Source: Thermoleophilaceae bacterium (GTDB taxonomy: Bacteria; Actinomycetota; Thermoleophilia; Solirubrobacterales; Thermoleophilaceae). Taken from it: a DNA stretch of 36,484 nucleotides. A program made the translations under genes and the position numbers. The first letter of the stretch is position 1. Each line of letters starts with the position of its first letter. The stretch is taken from contig DASUWY010000036.1 of NCBI GenBank assembly GCA_036378175.1, positions 1 to 36,484 on the forward strand, written 5' to 3'. Under the pieces are notes generated by a model that was not told the DNA's origin, made no database searches, and worked only from the letters and a program-made list of their open reading frames with translations. Shown one piece after another: positions 23,598 to 32,167 of this stretch.

Positions 23598-26174
23598 ATG
23601 CAGGACCGCGGGATGTACCAGGAACTGCGTCTGGCCCTCGTTTTCAACGGCGGCGTGAGTCTCGCAGTGTGGATGGGCGGGGTGGCCAAGGAGATCGATC
23701 GCTTCCGTTCCGCCTTCGCACGGCCCGACAGCCAGGAGATCGAGCCATACAGGTCGCTGCTCGACGCGCTGCGCACCGAGGTGGTCACCGACGTGATCGC
23801 GGGCACGAGCGCCGGGGGCATAAACGGCGCGCTGCTCGCGTATGCGGTGGCCAACGGCAAGTCGCTCGAGTGCGCGGGGCCTGACAGCATCCGCTCCACC
23901 TGGAGGCAGCTGGCATCGCTCGACAACCTGCTGGTCACCGAGGGCGAGCCCACCTCGATGCTCAGCTCGGACGTGCTGTTCGCGGGCTGCGCGAACGTGC
24001 TGGCGGAGCTGGAGAACGCGCCGGCCGACCTCGATCCGGGCGTGTCGCGCCAGGTGAGGCTGACGGTCACCGGCACAGACGCGTACGGCTACACCAACAC
24101 CGGCTGCGGCGTTCCCGCGCGCGACCACCGGCTGTGGATGGCCTTCCGCCACGTGGACCGCCCGGCGGAGCGCCTGCTGCGGCCGGAGCTCGTGAGCGCC
24201 ATCGGAAAAACGGTGGGGCGCGATGCGGAGCCGAGCGGATGGCCGTTTCCGGCGGAGCCGTCGCCGCGTGATCTCGACGGCGCGCACACGGCGGCGTACC
24301 TCGCCCGCGCCGCGCGGACCACGTCCTCGTTTCCGATCGCGTTCGCGCCCAGCGAGCTGCCGCTGAACTACACGACCACGCGCGCCGACGGAGCGCCGCC
24401 GCTCACCGCCACGCCGCCGATGGCGGACGTGCTCACCACACCCTCGGGCCGAGAGCAGATCGAGCCGCAGATCGATGGCGCGGACGATCACGCCGCCGTC
24501 TACGCGATCGACGGCGGCCTGTGGGACAACTCCCCCTTCTCCGCGGTGCTGCGCGGGATCGACCGCACGCCGTCCGCCCGTGATGTGGACCGGATGCTCG
24601 TGTACGTGGTCGGCACTCCCCGCCCCGACATCCCGCCGGCGCCCAACAAGCCGCCCGGTCTCGCCAGCGCGATGGCGCATGCCATGGCGCTGCCCTCGAA
24701 CGTGTCGTTCGCCAACGACGTGGAGCGTATCGACGCCGACCTCCACCGACAGAGCACCCGGCGCGAGGACATCCTCAAGCTCCTCGTGGACGGCCGCCCC
24801 GACCTGTTCGCGCTCGCCGACGAGGTCTTCCCCGTCTACTGCGAGCGCAACCCGGAGGTGAAGGCGCTGGGCCCGGACATGCCACCGCCCACCGGGTCGC
24901 TCGCCGACTGGTGTGCGACCGCCGCGAGGTGGTGCTGGGGCATCGAGCCCGTCCGCGGCGCGGTGGAGCAGGCGCGCGGCCTGATGCGGGCCGTGCTGCG
25001 GGATTTCGCCGGCGAGCTCGAGCTCACGCCGGGTGAGCGGGATACCGTGGCCCGCCTGATCGAGACACGCGAGCACCTGTCGCAGCTTGCCTGGGTGCTC
25101 GACGATCTCGCGGACGTCGTCGGCTCCGGCCCGCTCACGGACGCGCACAAGGAGGTGTGTGCGCTCACCATGGAGGAGTTCGCGCGCGCAGTGAGCGAGC
25201 GGCATCGGGCGATCGAGGCCCGCGTGGGCGACCGCGCGAACCCGACGGCCGCGCTGCGGGCCGCATGCGGTCTCACGGAGGGGGGCTGGGAGATGGTGGT
25301 GAAGCGCGCGCTGGCGGTGCAGGTGGGCCTGCAGTCGCTCTCGGCCGATACGCGCGAGCACAAGGTCGACTACCGGCTCACGGCGATCCAGCCGGACGGT
25401 GAGTGGCCGCTCCCCGCGGATGTCGACGAGCGGCCGGACGTGCCACGGCCCCCGCTCGGCGGCGCTTACCTCGGGCACTTCGGCGGCTTCATGCGCGAGA
25501 GCTGGCGCCTTCACGACTGGATGTGGGGACGCCTGGACGGCGCGGCCCGCGTGGTGGACGCGCTGCTTGACGAGCGGCAGCTGCGACGCCTCGTCGGCGG
25601 GTCGAACCCGGAAGCCGCCACCCGCGCGCTCGCGTCGCGCCTCGCGGAGGTGGCGGTCCCGGACGGCGGCCAGCTCGAGCGGGCGCGCCGGCTCGCGTTC
25701 GAGGCGTACGAGGCGCGCGGGATGCCGGTGACGGAGAATGCGGGGCCGGCGGCGCCCGACGGTCGCGTGGAGAGCTGGCGGGAGGCGCTCGCGGGCCATT
25801 ACGCGGACGAGATCCGCGACGTGAAGGTGGACCTCATGCGCGCCGACATCAGGCGCCGCATCCAGTTGCCGATCCTCGAGGAGGAGATTCCCGGGCTGGT
25901 GGAGTCGGCACAGAAGCCGGAGCTCGACACGGCGGCGCTCCTGGCGAGCCGCGACTGCGGTCTGCGGGTGCTCGTGCCCGACACCCTGTCGGCGAAGCCG
26001 GAGTTCCCCGAGCTCCTCGTGGATGGCGAGAAGGGCCTCGCGAACGTGTTCTACGGCCTCCACATGAAGCGGGAGGGCGAGCTGATGCGGGCCGCCACGA
26101 GGGCGACCGGCGTGCTGCGGTCCGCGCTGCGCGTTTTCGCGCTCGCGCGGCACTACTTCAAGCGGCAGCGCTAG
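23598..26174 (+). CDS. Patatin-like phospholipase with large C-terminal domain (DUF3376-like)
   Basis: 858 residues, much longer than plain patatins (about 300-400). The N-terminal patatin fold has the oxyanion-hole region NGGVSLAVWMGG (17-28), the nucleophile Ser71 in GTSAGG, and the catalytic Asp305 in IDGGLWDN, giving a Ser-Asp dyad. The insertion between them contains the FPIAFAPSELPLN block. Residues from about 480 to the end form a mainly helical region of a kind seen in actinobacterial patatins annotated DUF3376. Neither signal peptide nor clear TM segment, so cytoplasmic or membrane-associated lipid acyl hydrolase. Stop interlocks with the GNAT gene (CTAG, 26171-26174). Confidence 0.9.
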   Translation: MQDRGMYQELRLALVFNGGVSLAVWMGGVAKEIDRFRSAFARPDSQEIEPYRSLLDALRTEVVTDVIAGTSAGGINGALLAYAVANGKSLECAGPDSIRSTWRQLASLDNLLVTEGEPTSMLSSDVLFAGCANVLAELENAPADLDPGVSRQVRLTVTGTDAYGYTNTGCGVPARDHRLWMAFRHVDRPAERLLRPELVSAIGKTVGRDAEPSGWPFPAEPSPRDLDGAHTAAYLARAARTTSSFPIAFAPSELPLNYTTTRADGAPPLTATPPMADVLTTPSGREQIEPQIDGADDHAAVYAIDGGLWDNSPFSAVLRGIDRTPSARDVDRMLVYVVGTPRPDIPPAPNKPPGLASAMAHAMALPSNVSFANDVERIDADLHRQSTRREDILKLLVDGRPDLFALADEVFPVYCERNPEVKALGPDMPPPTGSLADWCATAARWCWGIEPVRGAVEQARGLMRAVLRDFAGELELTPGERDTVARLIETREHLSQLAWVLDDLADVVGSGPLTDAHKEVCALTMEEFARAVSERHRAIEARVGDRANPTAALRAACGLTEGGWEMVVKRALAVQVGLQSLSADTREHKVDYRLTAIQPDGEWPLPADVDERPDVPRPPLGGAYLGHFGGFMRESWRLHDWMWGRLDGAARVVDALLDERQLRRLVGGSNPEAATRALASRLAEVAVPDGGQLERARRLAFEAYEARGMPVTENAGPAAPDGRVESWREALAGHYADEIRDVKVDLMRADIRRRIQLPILEEEIPGLVESAQKPELDTAALLASRDCGLRVLVPDTLSAKPEFPELLVDGEKGLANVFYGLHMKREGELMRAATRATGVLRSALRVFALARHYFKRQR

Positions 26175-26941
26175 AGGCGGGTGAACTCGTAGCGCCTGCC
26201 AATCGGCTCGAAGCCGAGGCGGGCATACATCTCCTTGGGCCAGTCCTCATCGTCCGCGACGAGGAAGGTGACGCGGTCGCGTGACTCGATCGAGCGCCGC
26301 GTGGCGGCGGCCACCACCGCCTTCGCGTAGCCCCGCTGGCGGTAGCCCGGGTCGGTGACGACATCGTCAATCTGGGCCAAGCCGTCCTCCTGATACATCA
26401 CGCACCAGGACACGAGCGCCCCGTCGGCCTCCACGGCAAAAGAGCTCGAGCTCACCGCGACGGCCGCCGCGAGCTCGAGCGCCGCGGCCACCTGCCCCGC
26501 CGCGCCCTGCCCGAGGTCTTCCTCGAAGGCGCGGATCCGTGGGTCGCGCAGCGCCTCCGCCGGCACCTCGCGGACGTCGTGCGGTGGCCGCGGCGGCGGG
26601 TCGCCGCGGTGGACCATCACCACGTGCCGTGCCCGGCGCCACGACAGCTCCGCAAACCCCGGCGACAGCCGCTCCCCGGCGGCCTCGTTCGGCACCAGGA
26701 CCTTCCGGTGCGAGAGGCCCGCCGGGCGCTGCAGGCGGTCGGCGGCGGCCGCTAGTTCGTCCGCGGTCACACTGTCGAAGCCGCGTTCCAGACGCAGCAG
26801 GTTCTGGTCGTGCACGCGCGGCATGTCGAGCCGAAACAGCGCGGTGCCCCATTCGAACGACTCCCGCCGCTCCGCGCAGCGGTCCTGAAGCGCGGCCTCG
26901 AACGCCCAGGTTTCAGCCAATTCGCCCACCGCTGCGCACAC
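26171..26941 (-). CDS. GNAT-family N-acetyltransferase
   Basis: 256 residues from GTG 26941 (GTG 26929 is possible). The C-terminal half is a GNAT domain: SFAVEADGALVSWCVMY, IDDVVTDPGYRQRGYAKAVVAAA (acetyl-CoA loop QRGYA) and MYARLGFEPIGRRYEF. The N-terminal half may be a degenerate second GNAT copy, giving the two-domain form common in actinobacteria. Substrate unknown. Confidence 0.85.
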   Translation of the reverse strand: MCAAVGELAETWAFEAALQDRCAERRESFEWGTALFRLDMPRVHDQNLLRLERGFDSVTADELAAAADRLQRPAGLSHRKVLVPNEAAGERLSPGFAELSWRRARHVVMVHRGDPPPRPPHDVREVPAEALRDPRIRAFEEDLGQGAAGQVAAALELAAAVAVSSSSFAVEADGALVSWCVMYQEDGLAQIDDVVTDPGYRQRGYAKAVVAAATRRSIESRDRVTFLVADDEDWPKEMYARLGFEPIGRRYEFTRL

Positions 26942-27006
26942 TAGCCCGAGACATAGAGCGTTTACCGCGCGCGCATTCGGTGAAAGAAGTCGGCAGGAGG
27001 GATTCC

Positions 27007-27249
27007 TTGCTGTTCATGTTTTTCGTTTTCGCAGTCGGGTTCGCGTTCGTGGCCCTGGCGCTGGTTCGGATCTCCGGCAACGACGGTCCGGACGAGGGCG
27101 GTGGGGACGACGGGCCGCCGCGGCGCGGCAGGCGCGGGCCGCGGCCAAGGCCGGGAGGTCCCGAGCCTCTCTGGTGGCCGCAGTTCGAGCGCGAGTTCCG
27201 CGCCTACGTCAGCGCGCAGGGCAAGCGCATCTCGGGCGTCGGCTCCTGA
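27007..27249 (+). CDS. Small membrane-anchored protein
   Basis: 80 residues from TTG 27007, chosen because AGGAGG lies 6 nt upstream (26995-27000); GTG 26980 and ATG 27016 are alternatives. One TM helix at the N-terminus (LFMFFVFAVGFAFVALALV), then a Gly/Asp/Pro/Arg-rich disordered segment and a short C-terminal helix WWPQFEREFRAYVSAQGKR. No family recognised. It sits 21 nt ahead of the PLP decarboxylase. Confidence 0.6.
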   Translation: MLFMFFVFAVGFAFVALALVRISGNDGPDEGGGDDGPPRRGRRGPRPRPGGPEPLWWPQFEREFRAYVSAQGKRISGVGS

Positions 27250-27258
27250 CACGCTGGT

Positions 27259-27264
27259 TAGGAT
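27259..27264 (+). promoter_or_regulatory. -10 candidate (TAGGAT) of the PLP decarboxylase
   Basis: TAGGAT, 6 nt before ATG 27271, with no Shine-Dalgarno in between. Leaderless geometry. Confidence 0.5.
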
Positions 27265-27270
27265 CGGCTC

Positions 27271-28686
27271 ATGGCCGATCCCCTGCACGACCTGAGCGAG
27301 GTGCACCGGGCGCTTGAACTCGCAGCCGAGCTCGCGCACGGCTATGTGAAGGGCGTGGGCGACGACCCCGTACAGCCGCCGGGCAGCGACGAGCGCGTGC
27401 AGGCGCTCACGGGGGAGCTTCCCGAGCGAGGCGAGGGATCGCTCGCGCCGCTGCGCGAACTGGGCGAGATGGGCAACCGCTTCGCCACGCGCTCGAGCGG
27501 CGGCCGCTTCTTCCACTTCGTGATTGGCGGCACCACTCCCGCGGCCCTGGCCGCCGACTGGCTCACCTCGGCGCTCGACCAGAACAACGGCCTGTGGGCG
27601 GCGTCGCCGCTCGGCGCCCGCATGGAGACGCTCGCCACCGAGTGGCTGCGCGATCTGTTCGAGCTGCCGCCCGAGTTCAGCGGCGTGCTCGTGACCGGCG
27701 GGACGATGGCGAACTTCACCTGCCTCGCGGCCGCCCGTAGTTGGTGGGCCGAGCGCCACGGCCTCGACATCGACGAGGACGGCCTCGGCGGTGCCCCGCC
27801 GATTCCCGCCTTCACCACCGACCACATCCATCCGAGCGCGAGGAAGTCACTGGGCTTGCTGGGCGTGGGCCGCTCCGCCGTGAGGCGATGCGAGAACCTC
27901 GATCAGCTGGAGGCCAGCCTGAGCGAGCTCGATGGCGCGCCGTCCATCCTCGTGGCCACCGCCGGCGAGCCCAATGCCGCCGCCTTCGATCCGATCGCGG
28001 AAATGGCCGACCTGGCCGAGCGCTACGGCGCCTGGCTGCACGTGGACGGCGCGTTCGGGCTCTTCGCGCAGCTGTCGCCTCGCACCCGGCATCTCACGGC
28101 AGGGGTGGAGCGCGCGCATTCGGTGTCCTCGGACGGCCACAAGTGGCTCAACGTTCCGCATGACTGCGGCTTCGCGTTCGTGCGCGAGCGGCGGTATCTC
28201 CTCAGCGCCTTCGCGGGCGGTGCGGCATATCTGCCGGAGTACGAGGACGAGCGCCCGTCGCCGGGGTACATCAGCGCGGAAGGGTCGCGCCGGACCCGTG
28301 CCTTCGCCGTGTGGGCCACCCTCAAGGCGTACGGGCGCGAGGGCTACCGCGAGATGGTGGAGCGCCACGTGGGGCTCGCGGAGCAGCTCGCGGCCCGCGT
28401 GGACGCCGAGCCGGAGCTCGAGCGCCTGGCGGAGCCGCAGCTCAACGTCGTCACCTTCCGCTGGCGGCCGGATGGGGTGCCCGAGAGCGAGCTCGATGCC
28501 CTCAACTCGCGGCTGGGCGCCGAGCTGCTGCGCGACGGCCGGGTGTTCGCCGGCACCACCCTCTACGAGGGCAGGGTCGCGTTCAGGCCGGCGATCGTGA
28601 ACTGGCGAACGCAGGAAGCGGACGTGGAACTGCTCGTGGACGTGCTGCTCGAGCTCGCCCCAGCGCTCCTCGCCCGGGCGGGCTAG
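27271..28686 (+). CDS. Group II pyridoxal-phosphate-dependent decarboxylase
   Basis: 471 residues. Aromatic-amino-acid/glutamate decarboxylase family, fold type I: GVLVTGGTMANFTCLAAAR (cofactor phosphate region), HVDGAFG (Asp to the pyridine N), and the Schiff-base Lys291 in SSDGHKWLNVPHDCG. The missing Tyr/His loop detail does not allow the substrate to be named; an aromatic amino acid or a PLP-dependent side activity is possible. The stop interlocks with the next minus-strand gene at CTAG (28683-28686). Confidence 0.9.
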   Translation: MADPLHDLSEVHRALELAAELAHGYVKGVGDDPVQPPGSDERVQALTGELPERGEGSLAPLRELGEMGNRFATRSSGGRFFHFVIGGTTPAALAADWLTSALDQNNGLWAASPLGARMETLATEWLRDLFELPPEFSGVLVTGGTMANFTCLAAARSWWAERHGLDIDEDGLGGAPPIPAFTTDHIHPSARKSLGLLGVGRSAVRRCENLDQLEASLSELDGAPSILVATAGEPNAAAFDPIAEMADLAERYGAWLHVDGAFGLFAQLSPRTRHLTAGVERAHSVSSDGHKWLNVPHDCGFAFVRERRYLLSAFAGGAAYLPEYEDERPSPGYISAEGSRRTRAFAVWATLKAYGREGYREMVERHVGLAEQLAARVDAEPELERLAEPQLNVVTFRWRPDGVPESELDALNSRLGAELLRDGRVFAGTTLYEGRVAFRPAIVNWRTQEADVELLVDVLLELAPALLARAG

Positions 28687-28958
28687 GTGCCGAATCCCTC
28701 GCGCGCCTCGCGCACGAGGGTGACGGCCTCGGGGAACAGGCGTGACATCGCGCTCCGCAGCTCGTTCACCTGCTCCTCGCTATTGCCCTGGAGGTTGAGG
28801 CGGTTGATGCCGGCGACGGTCATGTCGACGGCGAGCTTGATCGCGTTGTCGGCCCATGTCATGCGCTGCCCCGCCTGCATCTGCTCGGCCAGCTCGGCCA
28901 TCCGGCGGCGCAGCTCCTCGGGGTCGCCAAAGATTCCGAAGGGATCCTCTGAGGACAT
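28683..28958 (-). CDS. Small acidic/helical protein of unknown function
   Basis: 91 residues. Begins MSSEDPFGIFGDPEELRRRMAEL, predicted mainly helical with Gln/Glu/Arg repeats, no TM segment. No family recognised. ATG 28958 is preceded by TAGAAT with a 6-nt gap, so probably leaderless. The TAG of that box is also the stop of the upstream secreted protease gene. Confidence 0.75.
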   Translation of the reverse strand: MSSEDPFGIFGDPEELRRRMAELAEQMQAGQRMTWADNAIKLAVDMTVAGINRLNLQGNSEEQVNELRSAMSRLFPEAVTLVREAREGFGT

Positions 28959-28964
28959 GTCCTG

Positions 28965-28970
28965 ATTCTA
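28965..28970 (-). promoter_or_regulatory. -10 candidate (TAGAAT) of the 91-aa gene
   Basis: Minus-strand TAGAAT, 6 nt before ATG 28958. It overlaps the stop codon of the secreted protease gene. Confidence 0.55.
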
Positions 28971-30509
28971 GGCGGCGAAGCGACGCGGCTTGGCCGGGCT
29001 GCCATGCGCCGCCTTCCCGTGCAGGTTTATGCGCACGTGGCGCTTCACCACCTGGCCGCGCTGCCCGGTGGTGGAGAACACCCGGAAGACGATCTGGTGC
29101 CGGCCGCCCTTGAAGCTCCGCGGCAGGTGAAGCCGGAGCCGGTTGAGGCCGGACCTGAGGTTGTAGCTGCCGCGCACGTAGCGAGACTTGAGCAGCACCT
29201 GGAGCATCCCGCGGCCGGTCGAGCGCACGTTGAAGCGCAGGAACGGGCGGCTGCGGGCCACGTGCGCGAGCCTGGGGATACTGACCCTCACGCGCGGCGG
29301 GGCTGCGTTGCGCAGCTTGACCGGAGTGACGGTCATCGTCGCGTGCGTGGTGAACTGCTTGGCGTCGTCCGCCGGCGTGGTGCCCGGATTCGGCACGCCG
29401 AGCACGGCCACCGAGCCGACGCAGTTGGTCCACGGCACGCTGGCCGAGGCGGTGCTGCCGCTGACGCTCAGCTGCTGCACCCCGAAAGCGTCCGAGATGC
29501 TCGGGGCCGACGCGCTCCCCGGTGGCAGATCCACGCTCACGTTCAGCGTGGCCGCGCCGCAGCCCGCGGAGGACACACGCGTATCTCCGCTGTAGAAGTA
29601 GACGTAGTTGGCGGCGAGGTGGTCGACGCTGAGGGTCTGGGCTGGGAGCGTGCCGCTCACCGCGCCGGTGTACATGCCTGCCGCGGCGTGCGGGAACTTG
29701 CCGCTGCCGGCGAGGCCCGGGAACGTGTAGGACGCGCCCGTGTTGGCCGCCGTGAAGCCGTTGAAGGCCTGGGCGAGGCCGGCGCCGTGTGCCGCCAGCA
29801 CCTGGTCGACCGCTCGCACGTCCGTGGCGGGGTCATCGCCCGCGGCAAGCGCGCGGGCCTTCTGGAAGAGCTCCTTCACGATGCCCGGCCCGTAGTGCTC
29901 CGACAGGTAGTCGAAGAAGAGCCAGCGCGAGTACGAGTAGTCGTTCGTCCCGCAGGGGGACGTGGGGATGCAGTCGAGCGGCTGGTCCGGCGCCCCCCAG
30001 TAGGTGAAGAGCCAGCCGGTCCCGCCGGACACGTTGGCGCCCGCCCACTCGGCCGTGCCCTCCTTGAGGAACTTCGCGCCGTGTGCGTAGATCGCGTACT
30101 GGAGGATGTGGAAGAACTCGTGGGCGGCCGTCTCGGCGTTGGTCACCGCGGACGGGTCGATCACGATGTAGCCGCTCGAGGTGTCGGCCGCGGGGTTGTC
30201 GCGGACGGACTCGCCGAGGTGGCCGCCGGTGTCCGCCACGTACACGTCCACGCGAGAATCGCTGTCGGGAATGGGCGGATTGAAGCCCCAGGAGCCGACC
30301 TCGGTGGCATATGCGGTCTCGAGGTTCGATGAGAGCGCCTGAGCGTCGCCGAGCGCGCTCGCGGGCGGGTAGTGCACGGCGAAGTGCGGGCTGTCTAGCT
30401 CGTCCCATCCGGTGGTGTCCGGGCGGGCGGCCGAAGCCGGCGCCGCGAGCACCAGAAGGGTTAGAACGGAGATCGCCCCTGCCGCGAGGCGCCTGATCCC
30501 GTAGGACAT
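28968..30509 (-). CDS. Secreted putative zinc metalloprotease with C-terminal beta domain
   Basis: 513 residues from ATG 30509. Signal peptide (ISVLTLLVLAAPASA, about 13-27), then a domain with AAHEFFHILQYAI giving the HExxH zinc motif (His130, Glu131, His134) and a downstream FLKEGTAEWAG (Glu150/Glu154 as possible third ligand), the layout of gluzincin-type proteases. A middle part of about 190 residues is rich in Ser/Ala/Gly. The C-terminal 90 residues (RVSIPRLAHV ... IVFRVFSTTGQRGQVVKRHV) resemble a beta-sandwich, perhaps for surface or cell-wall attachment. Protease activity is inferred from the motif only. TACCGT ends 6 nt before ATG. The longer frame upstream is antisense to the CBS gene and is not used. 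Confidence 0.85.
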   Translation of the reverse strand: MSYGIRRLAAGAISVLTLLVLAAPASAARPDTTGWDELDSPHFAVHYPPASALGDAQALSSNLETAYATEVGSWGFNPPIPDSDSRVDVYVADTGGHLGESVRDNPAADTSSGYIVIDPSAVTNAETAAHEFFHILQYAIYAHGAKFLKEGTAEWAGANVSGGTGWLFTYWGAPDQPLDCIPTSPCGTNDYSYSRWLFFDYLSEHYGPGIVKELFQKARALAAGDDPATDVRAVDQVLAAHGAGLAQAFNGFTAANTGASYTFPGLAGSGKFPHAAAGMYTGAVSGTLPAQTLSVDHLAANYVYFYSGDTRVSSAGCGAATLNVSVDLPPGSASAPSISDAFGVQQLSVSGSTASASVPWTNCVGSVAVLGVPNPGTTPADDAKQFTTHATMTVTPVKLRNAAPPRVRVSIPRLAHVARSRPFLRFNVRSTGRGMLQVLLKSRYVRGSYNLRSGLNRLRLHLPRSFKGGRHQIVFRVFSTTGQRGQVVKRHVRINLHGKAAHGSPAKPRRFAA

Positions 30510-30515
30510 GAGTCC

Positions 30516-30521
30516 ACGGTA
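30516..30521 (-). promoter_or_regulatory. -10 candidate (TACCGT) of the secreted protease
   Basis: Minus-strand TACCGT, 6 nt before ATG 30509. Leaderless geometry, no Shine-Dalgarno. Confidence 0.5.
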
Positions 30522-30595
30522 AGCGGGGGGTCGCTCAAGGTCAATCGAACACACCTTTTCGTGCAGGGGGAGCGTCCAGATCGCGGCGCGGTGTT

Positions 30596-30601
30596 TATAG
30601 T
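30596..30601 (+). promoter_or_regulatory. -10 candidate (TATAGT) of the CBS-domain gene
   Basis: TATAGT, 7 nt before GTG 30609. Leaderless geometry; the nearby GGAG is too close to the GTG for a standard ribosome site. Confidence 0.55.
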
Positions 30602-30608
30602 CGGAGCG

Positions 30609-31055
30609 GTGCGAATCAGCGAGGTGATGACCGAATCGGTCGTGACCGCCGACTGCTCGGCCACGCTGCGCGAGGTGGGGGAGCTCATGCGGGACCGCAA
30701 CGTTGGATCCGTGGTGATCTGCGAGACCGGCTACCCGGCCGGCCTGATCACGGATCGCGACGTCGCGCTCGACGTTGCCGCCGATGGTGTGAGCATCGAT
30801 GAGCAGGTCCGCGAATTCGCCACACGCCCGCTCATCACCTGCGAGAGCCAGATGGACATCGAGGAGGCGGTGGCGCTGATGGTCCAGCACGGAGTGAGGC
30901 GCCTGCCGGTTATGAACGGCGACCACCTCGTGGGCATCGTCACGCTTGACGACCTGGCGGTGCGCGCCGGGGACCTTCATCTCGTCCAGCAGATGACCGC
31001 GGACGTGGCGAAGGCCGCCCTCCCGCAGTTCTTCTTCCACCAGCGAGGCGGCTGA
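30609..31055 (+). CDS. CBS-domain pair protein
   Basis: 148 residues from GTG 30609. Two CBS motifs: VMTESVVTADCSATLREVGELMRDRNVGSVVI ... GLITDRDVA, and ITCESQMDIEEAVALMVQHGVRRLPVMNGDHLVGIVTLDDLA. Bateman modules bind adenosyl nucleotides and act as energy or ligand sensors; with no enzyme domain attached, it probably regulates in trans. The stop abuts the next ATG (TGATG). Confidence 0.92.
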   Translation: MRISEVMTESVVTADCSATLREVGELMRDRNVGSVVICETGYPAGLITDRDVALDVAADGVSIDEQVREFATRPLITCESQMDIEEAVALMVQHGVRRLPVMNGDHLVGIVTLDDLAVRAGDLHLVQQMTADVAKAALPQFFFHQRGG

Positions 31056-31270
31056 TGACGCAGCTGAGTCCGGAGCAGCGGCGCACGCGCGCCCAGGTGG
31101 AGACCCTCATCCGGCTGATGTCGCCGGCGCTCAACGCGGTGCTGGCGGTGGGTGAGCGGATCTCCCGGATCGTGGAGCCGGTGGACCACGAGTACTACCC
31201 GCCGCGCACCGGCCAGGTGGAGCCGCCGCCTCCCGCCGCCGCGGTGGAGCGGGGCACGGCCGGGGAGTGA
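31055..31270 (+). CDS. Small protein of unknown function
   Basis: 71 residues. ATG 31055 overlaps the stop of the CBS gene (TGATG). Helical N-terminal half (RTRAQVETLIRLMSPALNAVLAVGERISRIVEP) and a Pro-rich tail. No family recognised. Apparently translated with the CBS protein, so a partner role is possible. Confidence 0.65.
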   Translation: MTQLSPEQRRTRAQVETLIRLMSPALNAVLAVGERISRIVEPVDHEYYPPRTGQVEPPPPAAAVERGTAGE

Positions 31271-31277
31271 TCGGCGA

Positions 31278-32165
31278 ATGACGGTAACGCCAGAGGAGCG
31301 CAACGAGCCCACCCTGCCGGCCGGCGACGGCCAGCTCGAGTGGGAGGCGAGGCTGGGCTCGCGCATCGGGATCGCGGCGCTTGCCGGGGCGCTGTTCGTG
31401 GTGGCGAGCTTCCTCGTTCAGCTGCCGCTGCTCAGGGACAAGACGAAGAACGAGGCTGGCTACCTGCTGTCGGTGCACAAGCACGCTACGGCCTACGTGG
31501 TGAGCGGCCTGCTGCAGATGGTCGCGTTCTTCGTGGTGGCCGCCGTGCTCTGGTACCTCTACCGCGCGACCAAGCACCGCCGGCCCCAGACACCGGTCGC
31601 GGGACTGATCTTCGGCGTGGTGGGGCCCGTCCTGTTCGGGATCGCGAGCGCTATCGGCCCGTTCATCATCAGGCACTTCGCAGCCGAGTTCGCCGCCGGC
31701 GTGAACCACACGAACCAGCACGCGAAGGACCTCGTGAAGGGTGGCTCCGCGGAGGTGCTGAACATCATCACGCCGATCGCGGCACTGTCGCTCGTGTTCG
31801 GCATGGTGATGAGCAACGTGAACGCCATCCGCACCGGCCTGCTGGGCACGTTCGCCGGCGTGATCGGCGTGATCGCCGGGGTGCTCTACCTCCTGCCGCT
31901 CGGGCCGCCGCAGCTCTTGCTCTTCTTCTGGCTGCTGTCGGTGGCCCTCATCCTGCTGAACCGCTGGCCGGGCGGCCGCGGGCCGGCATGGGAGTCGGGC
32001 GAGGCGATCAAGTGGCCCACCGCCGCGGACCGCCGCGGAGTGGCTGCCGCCTCGGCCAACGGCGCCAGTGCGGACGCAGCGCCAGCCGAGGATCAGGAGG
32101 CGGCGGCTTCACCGAGCCCCCGCACCTCACGCAAGCGCAAGCGCAAGCAAGGCCGCAAGCACTGA
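31278..32165 (+). CDS. Six-TM membrane protein with basic C-terminal tail
   Basis: 295 residues. Hydrophobic helices at about 29-49, 72-95, 106-130, 160-184, 190-211 and 214-233; between helices 1 and 2 is a soluble loop LLRDKTKNEAGYLLSVHKHAT. The tail is Ala-rich and ends in a strongly basic cluster (SRKRKRKQGRKH). No family firmly recognised. Part of the CBS-small-protein-membrane-cupin run on one strand. Confidence 0.85.
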   Translation: MTVTPEERNEPTLPAGDGQLEWEARLGSRIGIAALAGALFVVASFLVQLPLLRDKTKNEAGYLLSVHKHATAYVVSGLLQMVAFFVVAAVLWYLYRATKHRRPQTPVAGLIFGVVGPVLFGIASAIGPFIIRHFAAEFAAGVNHTNQHAKDLVKGGSAEVLNIITPIAALSLVFGMVMSNVNAIRTGLLGTFAGVIGVIAGVLYLLPLGPPQLLLFFWLLSVALILLNRWPGGRGPAWESGEAIKWPTAADRRGVAAASANGASADAAPAEDQEAAASPSPRTSRKRKRKQGRKH

Positions 32166-32167
32166 CG

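Noticed and set aside
22779-26153. 1124-residue open frame antisense to the patatin-like gene
   Set aside because: Composition is dominated by Arg, Ala, His and Gly, typical of high-GC shadow frames; the opposite strand has clear patatin motifs.
30510-31040. N-terminal extension of the secreted protease frame
   Set aside because: Antisense to the CBS gene; the signal peptide and the -10 box both point to ATG 30509.
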